Source of the DNA: Chitinophaga niabensis
GTDB taxonomy: Bacteria > Bacteroidota > Bacteroidia > Chitinophagales > Chitinophagaceae
Direction: 5' to 3'
Length of the DNA: 64,000 bases
NCBI RefSeq assembly: GCF_900129465.1
Contig: NZ_FSRA01000002.1
Location: 2,480,001-2,544,000 of the forward strand
Shown here: one piece after another, positions 26,208 through 36,300 of the stretch
How the letters are laid out: each line of letters starts with the position of its first letter
Numbering within the stretch: position 1 is the stretch's first letter
Made by a program: the position numbers and the translations under genes
Notes under the pieces: generated by a model
Databases searched by the model: none
Seen by the model: the letters and a program-made list of their open reading frames with translations, nothing else
Told to the model about the DNA's origin: nothing

Positions 26208-27415
26208 AACACGCCGGATCAGCAGATCTGCCTTTGCATTATGGCTACGTTCCCAAATGGCTGGCAGAAAGGATGGCAAAGCTGGGATTGGCTATCACGG
26301 AGTCTATCCTCGCGGAATATGGACAGGCGGCCTTTTTAAGCCGTATGAGCAGCCCGTTCTGGTTCCAGAGCCTGGGAGCGGTAATGGGAATGGACTGGCA
26401 TTCTTCCGGCATCACCACTTCTGTGATGGGCGCTTTAAAAAGGGCGGTTAACCCCCATGCTAAAGAATTTGGCATCTTCATCTGTGGCGGAAAAGGGAAG
26501 TTTTCCCTGGAAACGCCGGAAGAATTATTGAAGATCGCAGACCAGACAGGGCTGGATGGAGAATATCTTGTAAGGTGCAGTAAGCTGAGCGCAAAAGTAG
26601 ATAATACAGCTGTGCAGGATGGCTTCCAGTTATACACGCATAATTTTATTGTAAGCAGTAAAGGTGACTGGACGGTTATTCAGCAGGGCATGAATGCCGG
26701 GAATAAAAAAGCACGGCGGTATCACTGGCATTCCGGGCAGATCGATTCTTTTATTGAAGAACCGCATACCGCGGTCTGTGGCCATAACCAGGGCCTGATA
26801 TTGAACCTCACTGCAAAAGAGGCCGGAGATACACGCAAAGGAATGTTACAGCTGATGAAGGAGGAACCGGAACAGATGATCCGGGAGATCCGGCACCTCA
26901 TTATGCCGGACAATCACGCATTAGAAGCGAAAGACGTAGACCTTAAAAGATTAGGCGCTGTATTATGGCTGGCCAATGAACATCCTTTACATGATTTTGA
27001 AGAGTTATTGTTGCTGAAAGGAGTAGGTCCCCGCACGATACAGTCTTTAACTCTAGTGAGTGAAGTGATCCATGGAACACCATCACGGTTCAAAGATCCT
27101 GCCCGTTTCGCTTTTGCACATGGCGGAAAAGATGGTCATCCTTTCCCTGTTCCCGTTAAAGTATATGATGAAACCATTGCTACCCTTCAAACAGCTGTAC
27201 ATAAAGCAAAGCTGGGCAACCAGGATAAACAGGAAGCAATCAGATCATTACACAAACTCGCCGCAATAGCAGAAAAAGATTTTGTGCCTAACGACCGTTT
27301 TGAAGCATTGATAGAAAAGGAAAAAAATGATTCCTGGAAATATGGTGGGCGCACCGTGTTTGGAAAAGCGAAGCCACCTGGAAAGGTAAAAGGTGTTCAG
27401 CTAAGGTTGTTCTAA
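26204..27415 (+). CDS. DUF763-family protein
   Basis: The 403-residue protein matches the DUF763 pattern known from bacteria and archaea: SADLPLHYGYVPKWLAERMA at the start, SRMSSPFWFQSLGAVMGMDW, and the middle block QDGFQLYTHNFIVSSKGDWT with QQGMN. A Gly-rich GIFICGGKGK loop and HAVCGHNQG-like residues (AVCGHNQGLIL) suggest nucleotide or nucleic-acid binding. A helix-hairpin-helix-like LLLKGVGPRTIQSLTLVSEV at about residues 263-285 supports DNA binding. The biological role of the family is unknown to me. It stands alone, with an operator-like palindrome over its promoter. Confidence 0.85.
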   Translation: MKHAGSADLPLHYGYVPKWLAERMAKLGLAITESILAEYGQAAFLSRMSSPFWFQSLGAVMGMDWHSSGITTSVMGALKRAVNPHAKEFGIFICGGKGKFSLETPEELLKIADQTGLDGEYLVRCSKLSAKVDNTAVQDGFQLYTHNFIVSSKGDWTVIQQGMNAGNKKARRYHWHSGQIDSFIEEPHTAVCGHNQGLILNLTAKEAGDTRKGMLQLMKEEPEQMIREIRHLIMPDNHALEAKDVDLKRLGAVLWLANEHPLHDFEELLLLKGVGPRTIQSLTLVSEVIHGTPSRFKDPARFAFAHGGKDGHPFPVPVKVYDETIATLQTAVHKAKLGNQDKQEAIRSLHKLAAIAEKDFVPNDRFEALIEKEKNDSWKYGGRTVFGKAKPPGKVKGVQLRLF

Positions 27416-27457
27416 AAGAAAAGCGCGTAACAGTACTATGAACGATCAGGATTTCTC

Positions 27458-29761
27458 TCATACAACATGATGGGCTTTATGCAAAGGTGTCTTAGCTATA
27501 AAGTGGATGGAAACAGTAGTGCCTTCTGCTGATCTGATGGCAAATGTCCCATTTATATCATCTACCAGGCCATCCATAAGTTTTAATCCTAAATGACTGT
27601 CGAGGTCTGGCAGCACGCCAATGCCATTGTCTGCAATCGTAAGGGTTATCTCATGATCATCTCCCTGCTCCATGCAAACACTGATCTCCTGCCCGATCTC
27701 TTTCCGGGGAAAAGCATACCTGATAGCGTTAGTGAGTGCTTCATTGATGATCAGGGTAACAGGTACAGCTTGTGATACATCCAGTTCAAGAGGAGGAATG
27801 TGCAGATGAATATGGATCTGCCGGTTTACATCAAAACTTTCGCGCAGGTGGTTCACCAGTTCGGGCAAATAGGAACGAATGTCTACAGCCGCTGCATTTT
27901 CTGATCTCCGGTGGATGAGGGACATGGCGTAGATCCTGTTCTGGCTGTCCTGCACAGAGGATTGAGAGCCCAGCAGGCTTACAATGGTCTGAAGATTATT
28001 TTTCACCCGGTAATTCGCTTCTTTCAGCAGCCATTCCTTCTCATGCGCCAGGTGCTGCAGGTCCGTGTTCTTTTTATTCGTCACCCGTTTCAACCAGTAA
28101 AGTAATCCTGCAATGATCAGTATTACTACAAGCCCCCCAAGTATAATATTACGCAGGAAACCGGATTGTTGTAATGCGGCCTGTTGCAGTTTGCCGGATT
28201 GTGTAAGTAACTGAATGTTCTGATCTTTCTTCTCCGTTTCATACCTGGCCCTTAACTCCTGCATTTGATTGCTGAGCAGGGAATCCCGGTAAAAAGCATA
28301 TTTGATACGATACTGTAAAGCAGATGCATATCTCCCGGCCGCCGAATCCAGTTTGGAAAACAGCAGATGAATGCCGGCCAGGTTTTGAATACCCATGCTG
28401 CCGGAAGTAAAATCAAGCGCTTTCTGGAGGTAGGTCCTCGCTTTCGCCATTTGCCCCTGGTTGAAATAGAAAAGGGATACCTGGTAGAATGCATCCGGTG
28501 TTTCTGTATAATTGGAGGGCAACGGAAACTGCTCTGCCATGGAAGTGAAAGTATCATAGTTCACCGCCGCCAGTGTATTGTCTTTCAGATGTTCATAGCT
28601 ATACCCTTTAATAAAGGCCAGGCGCATTTTATCGAAAGTATTGGCAGGAGGGAAGCTGGCTGTTACTTCCTGCATGAGGGATAATGCTTCTTCAGCCCGC
28701 CCTAAAAATGCCAGCAGGTTAGCCGCACTGATAAAACCTTTGTACCAGAAGTCCTGTGTGGCCGTATTCTTCTTTCCTGCATAGGACTTCTCATACCAGG
28801 CCAATGCTTCTTCCGGTTTATTGAAATGACTGTACACAGCTCCCATCCTGGTGTAAAAAAGACAGGCCAGGGCTGCGTCTCCCGTTTCCTGCATATTATC
28901 TATAGCCCGCCGCGCGTAAGAAAGTGCGCTTTTATGGTCTGCTTTCTGATCAGCTAAACAGGAAAGTGCATAATCTGCATATAAAGTATGACGGAAACCA
29001 ATGGCCTTCTGAAGGAGCAATATTTGCTGCCATTGCTTTTCTGCAAGGGGCCGGTTAATATCCGCGATATACATCCTTACCTCTATTTCCTTTTCCTTCA
29101 TCTGCAACTTATGGTAAAGCTCCAGCGATCTTTCCAGGTAACTTATTTTTTTAGGATCATTATCCGGCAGGTATTTCCCCTGGTTTTCATAAGCCGGCGC
29201 AAGGCTTGCAGGATCAGTTCCTGCAATATCCACCACCTTCGAAAAACACTTTTGGCTTTCTGCGATATTGCCGGCCTGGTAGTAGTATTTCCCCAGCAGG
29301 CTAAGGCATTCAGGTTCTGCATTTGCATTCGCCTGTTGAAGGAAGGACCAGGCACTATCCAGATCTGCTTTCTCATTACCGGGTTTAAAAAGATAATAAG
29401 CACCCAGTTCCAGCAGGATCCTCGTTTTGTTCATCCCCTCCGTATAGTTCAACAGGTTGGTGATCACTCCTATCTTCCCCGCATCGATCAGTTTACTGGT
29501 GGGAGAAATAACACCATCACTGAACCCCTCGTTATATGGCAGTAAACGGTTGTACCCATACATCCTGCATGCAAACAGGTTGGCGCTGTCCCGATCTATC
29601 AGGCCCCGGCTTTCGTTATAGATAAAATTACCTGTACCGGCAACTAACAACCGTTGTTTAAGTATGTCATAACTGCTCTGGGGAGATTGCCCGTCAACCA
29701 CATTCTGTAAGAATATACATACGCATAGGAGAAAAAAACATCTTATCAAATATCGTATCAT
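27458..29761 (-). CDS. TPR-containing HisKA_2-type sensor histidine kinase lacking the phosphoacceptor histidine
   Basis: The 767-residue protein has a signal or anchor segment (1-24), about 500 residues of TPR helices in the periplasm, and one membrane helix around residues 540-565 (NIILGGLVVILIIAGLLYWL). A cytoplasmic coiled linker and a HisKA_2/HWE-like kinase part follow. The dimerisation motif reads EANYRVKNNLQTIVSLL, with Asn583-Tyr584 where the family has HHRVKNNLQ; the histidine is missing. The ATPase part is intact: N box NEALTNAIRYAF, G box DNGIG and a final GTTVSIHF. No response-regulator gene is adjacent; an AraC regulator (29835) lies immediately upstream on the same strand. Confidence 0.85.
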   Translation of the reverse strand: MIRYLIRCFFLLCVCIFLQNVVDGQSPQSSYDILKQRLLVAGTGNFIYNESRGLIDRDSANLFACRMYGYNRLLPYNEGFSDGVISPTSKLIDAGKIGVITNLLNYTEGMNKTRILLELGAYYLFKPGNEKADLDSAWSFLQQANANAEPECLSLLGKYYYQAGNIAESQKCFSKVVDIAGTDPASLAPAYENQGKYLPDNDPKKISYLERSLELYHKLQMKEKEIEVRMYIADINRPLAEKQWQQILLLQKAIGFRHTLYADYALSCLADQKADHKSALSYARRAIDNMQETGDAALACLFYTRMGAVYSHFNKPEEALAWYEKSYAGKKNTATQDFWYKGFISAANLLAFLGRAEEALSLMQEVTASFPPANTFDKMRLAFIKGYSYEHLKDNTLAAVNYDTFTSMAEQFPLPSNYTETPDAFYQVSLFYFNQGQMAKARTYLQKALDFTSGSMGIQNLAGIHLLFSKLDSAAGRYASALQYRIKYAFYRDSLLSNQMQELRARYETEKKDQNIQLLTQSGKLQQAALQQSGFLRNIILGGLVVILIIAGLLYWLKRVTNKKNTDLQHLAHEKEWLLKEANYRVKNNLQTIVSLLGSQSSVQDSQNRIYAMSLIHRRSENAAAVDIRSYLPELVNHLRESFDVNRQIHIHLHIPPLELDVSQAVPVTLIINEALTNAIRYAFPRKEIGQEISVCMEQGDDHEITLTIADNGIGVLPDLDSHLGLKLMDGLVDDINGTFAIRSAEGTTVSIHFIAKTPLHKAHHVV

Positions 29762-29834
29762 AAGTAGGGGACATGTGCTGCTAAGATACGTTTTTCGACT
29801 TTTTAATTTCTTAAATTATTCCCCGAAAGTATTG

Positions 29835-30650
29835 TTAATGCTGGATCATAAGGGAAATGCCTTTCTTGAAATTAGTGAAGTTAACACCGGAATTATTTTT
29901 AAAGAACTTGCTGAAATGCGCCATATCGTTAAACCCAAGTGCGTAAGCAATTTCCTTCATACTGCGGTTGGAATGGATGGCCAGTCTTTTTGCCTCCTTC
30001 ACCAGGTATTGCTGGATATGGTAACTGGCGGTATAACCGGAGAGCTTTTTTACTACCTGGTTGAGATAACTGGGAGTAATGTTTAGTTCATAAGCATAAT
30101 CTGTAACCATTTTCTTGGTAATGAAATGTTCTTTCAGTAACTGCATGAACCGGCGCAGCAACTCAGCATCTTTTGTAAAGGTCACCGGGTAGGAATACTT
30201 TCGGGAAGTATAAAGCAGGAAGATCTTGAACAAACCTTTCAGCACCTCTAACCGGAACGAAAAGTAATTGATGAATTCTTTCCTCATTTTGCCAAGGATC
30301 TCTTCCACCTCAGCTTCTGTTTCCTCATCAATAGGTATCTGCAAAAGATCGTTTTGGGCAGACAGCAGGGAAAAGCTCAGGGTGGTTTCTGCGAGCTGCA
30401 GAAAATCGGCGGACAGGGAAATGTAATATCCTTCCATCCTTTCTGCCGGTACCAGTTGCTTTAACCGGCCAGGTTGTAAACAATAAATGGTTTGCCCGCT
30501 GATCTCAGATTCCTCAGGTCCCATTTTCAGGAAGCCCTCGCCCCGTTTCACCCACAGGATCTCATATGTATTGTGTCTGGTGTTAACCTGGTTTTTAGCG
30601 AACCATTCCAGGGTATGTATTTCAAATTCGCTGATAGTGGATATGTTCAT
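29835..30650 (-). CDS. AraC-family transcriptional regulator
   Basis: The 271-residue protein has a cupin-like N-terminal sensor domain (about 1-150, for example YEILWVKRGEGFLKM). The C-terminal AraC domain has two helix-turn-helix units: KMVTDYAYELNITPSYLNQV with VKKLSG, and MKEIAYALGFNDMAHFSKFF with KNNSGVNFTNF. The second unit is the highly conserved AraC signature. AraC proteins with a cupin domain usually respond to small molecules such as sugars or phenolics. The gene follows the kinase gene's start by 73 bp on the same strand. A perfect 15-bp palindrome lies about 100 bp upstream of its ATG and could be its own operator. Confidence 0.85.
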   Translation of the reverse strand: MNISTISEFEIHTLEWFAKNQVNTRHNTYEILWVKRGEGFLKMGPEESEISGQTIYCLQPGRLKQLVPAERMEGYYISLSADFLQLAETTLSFSLLSAQNDLLQIPIDEETEAEVEEILGKMRKEFINYFSFRLEVLKGLFKIFLLYTSRKYSYPVTFTKDAELLRRFMQLLKEHFITKKMVTDYAYELNITPSYLNQVVKKLSGYTASYHIQQYLVKEAKRLAIHSNRSMKEIAYALGFNDMAHFSKFFKNNSGVNFTNFKKGISLMIQH

Positions 30651-30748
30651 GGCTCATGTAATTAGGCCATACATTATCCAATCTCTGTGCCCTGTTTGCA
30701 ATACATTGAAATACAATATTTTAAATGAAAAACTGGGAAAAAGATTAG

Positions 30749-30787
30749 CGATATATCAATAATTTTAACGGGATTATTGATATATCG
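30749..30787. promoter_or_regulatory. Perfect 15-bp inverted repeat between the AraC and collagen-like genes
   Basis: CGATATATCAATAAT and ATTATTGATATATCG flank a 9-bp spacer (TTTAACGGG) without a mismatch. No T run follows on either strand, so it is not a standard terminator. It sits 99 bp upstream of the AraC start and 262 bp upstream of the collagen-like gene. The rest of the 398-bp gap 30651-31048 is AT-rich without a gene. Confidence 0.6.
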
Positions 30788-31048
30788 GCAAAAGAACAGC
30801 CTGTAAAAAAGCCCTGTAAAAATTGAAAAAAGCATCGATTTTAATTGTAACTTAAATACAGTGAAGATGCAACTGTCGCACCGTTCAGATCCCCTATTGT
30901 CAGAGTGTACTGTGAAAGAGATTGTTTGGACCACAATAATATATCAACCAGATTGTAACACATATAATAATTTACCGCCCATGCTTCCGACTTTATAAAA
31001 CATAAAGAATATCACTACCTATTTTAATAACCAAATCAACTTTTTTTT

Positions 31049-31639
31049 ATGAAGAGCATTATGACCAGAATCTTATACGTTTCGCTTATGGCCGTAGCAG
31101 TATTTTTTGTTTCCTGTTCCAAAGATGGATCTGCCGGCCCTGCTGGTCCCGCTGGTCCTGCCGGCCCTGCCGGTCCTGCTGGTCCCGCCGGCCCTGCTGG
31201 TGGAAACGGAGCTCCCGGAACAGCCAATGTTATTTACTCTGGCTGGCTGGATGTGAAGTTTGACACGCTGAGGAATCAGCAGGGTGTTGGAGTTGGCTTT
31301 GATGCAACAATACCTGCTCCCAAACTAACAGATGCAATATTGAGTAACGGAGAAATAAAGGTTTACATTAACTGGGGCACTGCTACTGCACTGGAAGTAG
31401 ATCCATTGCCTTTATTTGATGCTGTATACCTTGGAGGTCTCAATATAACTACCACCTTTTATAAAGGAGAAATATATTTAGCGTCTAATGGAGATGTTAG
31501 CACAGTTACGGGGGCAAACGGAAAACAATTGCAATACCGCTACATCCTGATCCCGGGTGGGCAAACTGCCAGGCAGGCGCCTGCTGTGGATTGGAAGAAT
31601 TATAAAGCTGTGCAGGAATACCTTGGTTTGAAAGACTAA
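31049..31639 (+). CDS. Surface lipoprotein with a collagen-like Gly-Pro-Ala repeat
   Basis: The 196-residue protein has a signal peptide with the lipobox VSC (Cys at residue 23). It is followed by SKDGSAGPAGPAGPAGPAGP and more of the same unit, seven Gly-Pro-Ala triplets up to about residue 50, then a spacer GGNGAPGTANV. The remaining 140 residues form a beta-rich C-terminal domain that I do not recognise. Gly-X-Y runs can form collagen triple helices; seven triplets are short, so trimerisation would depend on the C-terminal domain. Many Chitinophagaceae lipoproteins share this layout. The repeat is encoded by 9-bp units with mixed synonymous codons (GGCCCTGCT, GGTCCCGCT, GGTCCTGCC), so it is not a recent expansion. 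Confidence 0.8.
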   Translation: MKSIMTRILYVSLMAVAVFFVSCSKDGSAGPAGPAGPAGPAGPAGPAGPAGGNGAPGTANVIYSGWLDVKFDTLRNQQGVGVGFDATIPAPKLTDAILSNGEIKVYINWGTATALEVDPLPLFDAVYLGGLNITTTFYKGEIYLASNGDVSTVTGANGKQLQYRYILIPGGQTARQAPAVDWKNYKAVQEYLGLKD

Positions 31640-31645
31640 TTATAA

Positions 31646-31673
31646 AAAAAGAGGCCCTGAAAAGCCTCTTTTT
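31646..31673. terminator. Bidirectional terminator between the collagen-like and sigma factor genes
   Basis: The stem AAAAAGAGGC/GCCTCTTTTT with an 8-nt loop lies between two convergent genes and has A and T tails on both sides. Confidence 0.9.
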
Positions 31674-31677
31674 CTTT

Positions 31678-32199
31678 TTATTCTGTTCCCTGTAAATGGG
31701 AGAGATGTTGTTTTAATGTTTTCAATGCACGGTTCATATGTACCTCAATAGTTCCCGTACCTATATTCATCCGTGCCGAGATCTGTTTGTAACTCATCGC
31801 ATGTTCCTTATGTAAACGGAAAATGATCTGCTGCTGCCGCGGTAACTTTTTGATGGCAGACTGGATAGCCGTATTCAGCTCCCTGTTCTTAAAGCAATCT
31901 TCCGGAGATTCCACTGTTTCTTCCGGTGAATGCCTGGAAAGAGATGCATTTTTCCTCGCCGCACTTCTCACTTCGTCCAGGAATATATTCCGCGCGTATG
32001 TTTTCAGCAAAATAATAATGGTGTGATCATCCTGCACCTGTTCAATATTCTTCCATAACCGGATATAGGTTTCCTGCATGATATCCTCACTCAGCTGTTT
32101 ATTGTTACACAGCAGATACAGGGATGCATACAAACGATCAAAAGTATCCTCCACAATGCGCTTAAATCGTTCTTGCGATATGTTACGAATCGGCTTCAT
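31678..32199 (-). CDS. ECF-type RNA polymerase sigma factor
   Basis: The 173-residue protein has region 2 at about 14-80 (DTFDRLYASLYLLCNNKQLS and EDIMQETYIRLWKN) and region 4 near 118-168 (LPRQQQIIFRLHKEHAMSYK, then QISARMNIGTGTIEVHMNRA). It is of the Bacteroidota ECF group that pairs with FecR and a STN-carrying SusC. The start of the FecR gene is only 84 bp away on the opposite strand, and FecR and SusC are next to each other, so it is the sigma factor of this uptake locus. It should be released by FecR when the matching glycan binds SusC/SusD. Confidence 0.9.
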   Translation of the reverse strand: MKPIRNISQERFKRIVEDTFDRLYASLYLLCNNKQLSEDIMQETYIRLWKNIEQVQDDHTIIILLKTYARNIFLDEVRSAARKNASLSRHSPEETVESPEDCFKNRELNTAIQSAIKKLPRQQQIIFRLHKEHAMSYKQISARMNIGTGTIEVHMNRALKTLKQHLSHLQGTE

Positions 32200-32283
32200 T
32201 TCAGCAAATCTACAGTTCGAAAGTTAAGCAAAAGTTAAGAATTGCAAAGGGTGTATAGGCATTTTAATTAAAAAACGTGTTGT

Positions 32284-33243
32284 ATGCATATGAACCGAGA
32301 AATACTGGAAAGGTTTTTAAAGGGAGAAGCAACCCCGGCCGAGATCAGGGAGGTGGAATTGTGGTTGCAGGATGAGCCGGAAAACTGGCTGGAGGATTAT
32401 ATGGAACAAGGCTGGGAACAGCCCGCCATCAGGATGCCGGCGGAAGAAAAGGAGGAAATGATAGCCGGTATTATGAGCCGCACCCGCTCTCCCTGGAAAG
32501 GATTTATCCGTATTGCCGCCATAGTAACTGGTCTGCTGGTAACCGCTGGCGGGGCCTGGTATTTTACACAGGCTCCTGAAAAAGTAAACCAGCTGGCGGT
32601 GAAAGTGCCTTTTCATACTACTAAAAAGGTAACACTGCCGGATAATACGGTCATTACCCTCAATGCTGGTAGTATCTTAACTTATCCAGAGCGCTTTACA
32701 GGAGATACAAGAGAAATTACGCTGGAAGGAGAAGCCTTCTTTGATGTAGCTACGGACGCGCAGAAACCATTTATCATTCATGCCGGCGCCCTCAATACCA
32801 CCGTATTGGGCACCACTTTTAATATCACGGCCTATAAGAACTCTCCGCAATTGTCCGTAACGGTACTCAGCGGAAAGGTAGCGGTGATGGATACGCTTTC
32901 GCATAAAAGTGTGACCGTACTGCCTAAACAAAGGGCCACTTTTAATCCGGGCAAAGCCACATTAATTACATCCATTGTAGATAAACCGGAAAATGCAATC
33001 GCCTGGAGCGAAGGCAAACTGATATTCGAAGAAACGCCATTGGCAGAAGTGGCGGAAAGATTATCCTACAAATACAATGTTCAGATCGTTCTCTCAGGCA
33101 AGAACCTGTCCGATTGCCGTTTCAACGGCGAATTCGATACAGAGCCACTGGAGGAGATCCTGAAGATCATTACCACTTTAACCGAAACGAAAATTAAAAG
33201 AGAAGGAGCATTGATCCATCTCTCAGGAAAGGGATGTAAGTAG
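32284..33243 (+). CDS. FecR-family anti-sigma factor
   Basis: The 319-residue protein starts with a cytoplasmic anti-sigma region (ILERFLKGEATPAEIREVEL). It has one membrane helix at about residues 75-95 (IRIAAIVTGLLVTAGGAWYF) and a periplasmic FecR domain with GEAFFDVATDAQKPFIIHAG and TTVLGTTFNITAYKNSPQLS. The C-terminal DUF4974-like block PLAEVAERLSYKYNVQIVLS is present. A second in-frame ATG at 32290 is equally possible. Such proteins hold their sigma factor until they contact the N-terminal STN domain of the cognate SusC, which follows here by 139 bp. Confidence 0.9.
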   Translation: MHMNREILERFLKGEATPAEIREVELWLQDEPENWLEDYMEQGWEQPAIRMPAEEKEEMIAGIMSRTRSPWKGFIRIAAIVTGLLVTAGGAWYFTQAPEKVNQLAVKVPFHTTKKVTLPDNTVITLNAGSILTYPERFTGDTREITLEGEAFFDVATDAQKPFIIHAGALNTTVLGTTFNITAYKNSPQLSVTVLSGKVAVMDTLSHKSVTVLPKQRATFNPGKATLITSIVDKPENAIAWSEGKLIFEETPLAEVAERLSYKYNVQIVLSGKNLSDCRFNGEFDTEPLEEILKIITTLTETKIKREGALIHLSGKGCK

Positions 33244-33381
33244 TCCATCCCCCGGTAAAGATTTATTCACTATTAATAATTGGCTATGTTCAAAGATTCC
33301 TTTTAAGTCTATGAAATGGTTGCAGGAATGTATTGCGCAACCACGGAAATTATCTCATGTCTATTACAATCAATCAAAGTT

Positions 33382-36300
33382 ATGTGGAAAAAACTATTCC
33401 TGGCTTTCACTGCCATCGTTATGATCATGGCTACTTCCCTGGAAAGTATGGGCCAGACGGACTTGTCAAAGAAGATCACCGTCAACTTTAAGAACAAGCC
33501 TTTAAAGGACGCGTTGAAAACAATCACAAAAGAATCAGGCGTGCCATTTGTATACACGTCTAACGACGCCGCTTTTCAGGCCTCGGTAAATTTATCCGCT
33601 GCTAACGAAACCGTTAACAACGTCATCAAAAAGATACTCACACCATTACAGCTGGATTTCCAGGTAGTATCCGGTAAAGTGCTGATCGAAAAAGCAAAAA
33701 GTAAACCACCCGTACCTGTGGCCGATACTAAGCCCATTCGCGTAAAAGGTAAAGTGGTGGACGCTGCCACCGGAGAACCTGTACCCGGGGTTTCCGTTGC
33801 AGTGAAAGGTGCCGGTATCGGTACATCCACAAATGAAAAAGGAGAGTACGAACTGGGAAATGTTCCGCCGAAAGGAACACTCGTATTTACTATCATAGGT
33901 TATACCCGTTACGAGGAAGCCGTGAACGGGCAGGGCAACATACAGGTAACACTGTCTACTTTAGCCAGTGAACTGAATGAAACTGTGGTGATCGGTTATG
34001 GTACCAGGAAAAGAAAAGACCTTACCGGTTCCGTAGGAAGTGTAAGCATGGAAGATATGAACAAAGCCCCTGTTTCTTCTTTCGATGAAGCGCTGGCCGG
34101 AAGGGTAGCAGGTGTGCAGGTTTCTTCTGCCGAAGGCCAGCCCGGAACCAATTCCCGGATCGTGATCCGCGGTAACAACTCCCTCACGCAGGACAACTAT
34201 CCGCTCTATGTAATCGACGGATTCCCCATTGAAACAGCGGATAATAATATCCTCAATCCGGACGATATTGAATCTATTGATGTATTGAAGGATGCCTCTG
34301 CTACTGCTATCTATGGAGCAAGAGGTGCAAACGGTGTAATTATTATTACCACCAAAAGAGGTAAGCTCGGCGCACCATCCATTCGTTACAATACCTGGTA
34401 CGGTTTTCAGCAGAACATCCAGGAGATCCCGGTAATGGATGCCTATGAATTCGTGAAATTGCAGCAGGAGATCAAAGCAGGTGACCTGGACCTCACTTAC
34501 CTCGCCAATGGTGCAACAGTAGAGGATTACAAGAACGTACCCAGCATCAACTGGCAGAAGAAACTGTACCGGGTAGCGCCTATGCAGAACCACTCCATCT
34601 CTATGTCCGGCGGTACGGAAAAAACAAAATATGCGGTATCCGGCCAGATCTTAGATCAGCAGGGAACTATCATCAACTCTGCATTTAAGCGTTACCAGGG
34701 CAAAGTGAGCCTTGACCAGCAGGTGAACGATAAGATAAAAGTAGGCGGTAACCTTAGTTATACTACTACCAAAACAACGGGTACATCTCCTTCCGCACTC
34801 AGTGGTTCTTCCATGAACAACCTGCTGTACAGCGCATGGGGTTACAGACCTGCCGGCCCTATCAACTCTTCTAAACCTATCAATGAAGATTTTGAAGATG
34901 AACTGATAGATGATATGGTGAACTCCGGTACGGATTATCGCATCAATCCTTTTCTGAGTGCAGAAAATGAATACCGCCTGCGGAATGTGAATAACCTCAT
35001 CGCCAATGGTTTTGGCGAATACAGGATCCTGCCGGAACTGATGCTGCGTGTATCCGGAGGTATCAATAAGAATACACAGCGCAACGATGCCTTCAATAAT
35101 TCGCTCACAAGAAGTGGTAACCCTAACACCGTCTATAAAGTGAACGGGTCCATCATGTATTATGAATCTTCTACCTGGCTGAATGAAAATACGCTGGTGT
35201 ATGATAAGAAGATCAATAAGAACAACCGCATCAACGCAGTCGCCGGTTTTACATTGCAGGGAAATAAGAGCAGCGCTTACGGCATGTCTGCCAACCAATT
35301 GCCGAATGAAAGTCTTGGCCTGAGTGGTCTCAGCCAGGGTGTTCCGCAACCCATCACTTCCCGCGAATCTGAATGGTCTATGGCCTCTGCATTAGCCAGG
35401 GTGAACTACACTTTCAGAGAACGCTATCTGCTTACTGCTTCTTTCCGTTCAGATGGTTCTTCCAAATTCAGGTCTACCAATCAATGGAGCTATTTCCCTT
35501 CCGCAGCTTTTGCCTGGAAGATCAAGGGCGAAAAGTTCATGAAGAACATCCGTATTATCAATGATGCTAAATTGCGTGCCAGCTGGGGTATTACAGGAAA
35601 TAACCGTGTAAGTGAATATGCAACCTATGCGCTGCTCGATTTTGCAGTACGTAATTCGTACTATTCATTTGGTAACCAGTTACAGCAAAGTGCCGTTCCC
35701 ACTTCACTCGCCAGTGAAGACCTGAAATGGGAGAACACCGCGCAAACTGATGTGGGACTGGATGTGGATTTCTTCAAATCCCGTATATCCCTCTCCGTTG
35801 ATTATTATAAAAAAACAACTTCAGACCTCCTGTTGAATGCAAAATTACCTCCCACCACGGGTTATGGTTCTGCCTTCAAGAACGTAGGCAAAACAAGCAA
35901 CGAAGGTTTGGAGATCTCATTGAATACCGTCAACATCAAACCAACTAACAAAAATGGTTTCAGCTGGAGCAGCGGTTTCAATATCTCCTTCAATAAGAGC
36001 AAGATCCTGGCATTAACGCAAAACCAGGAATCCATGACCTCTTCCATGAGCTGGGATTCCTGGTATGCCACTGTGCCATTGTACATCGCAAAGATCGGCC
36101 AGCCGATGGGGCAGTTCTATGGCTTTATCTGGGATGGCGTGTATCAGTATGACGATTTCAATAAACTTCCCAACGGCAGCTATCTGCTGAAAGACGACAG
36201 ACCAACCAACGGCAATACCCGCGCAGCTATCCAGCCCGGTGATATCAAATACAGGGACCTGAATGGAGATGGTGTAGTGAATGTGGATGACCGTACTGTT

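Noticed and set aside
31129-31203. CRISPR-like or satellite array in the Gly-Pro-Ala coding region
   Set aside because: The 9-bp units are codons of the collagen-like repeat in one open frame, with synonymous variation and no spacers.
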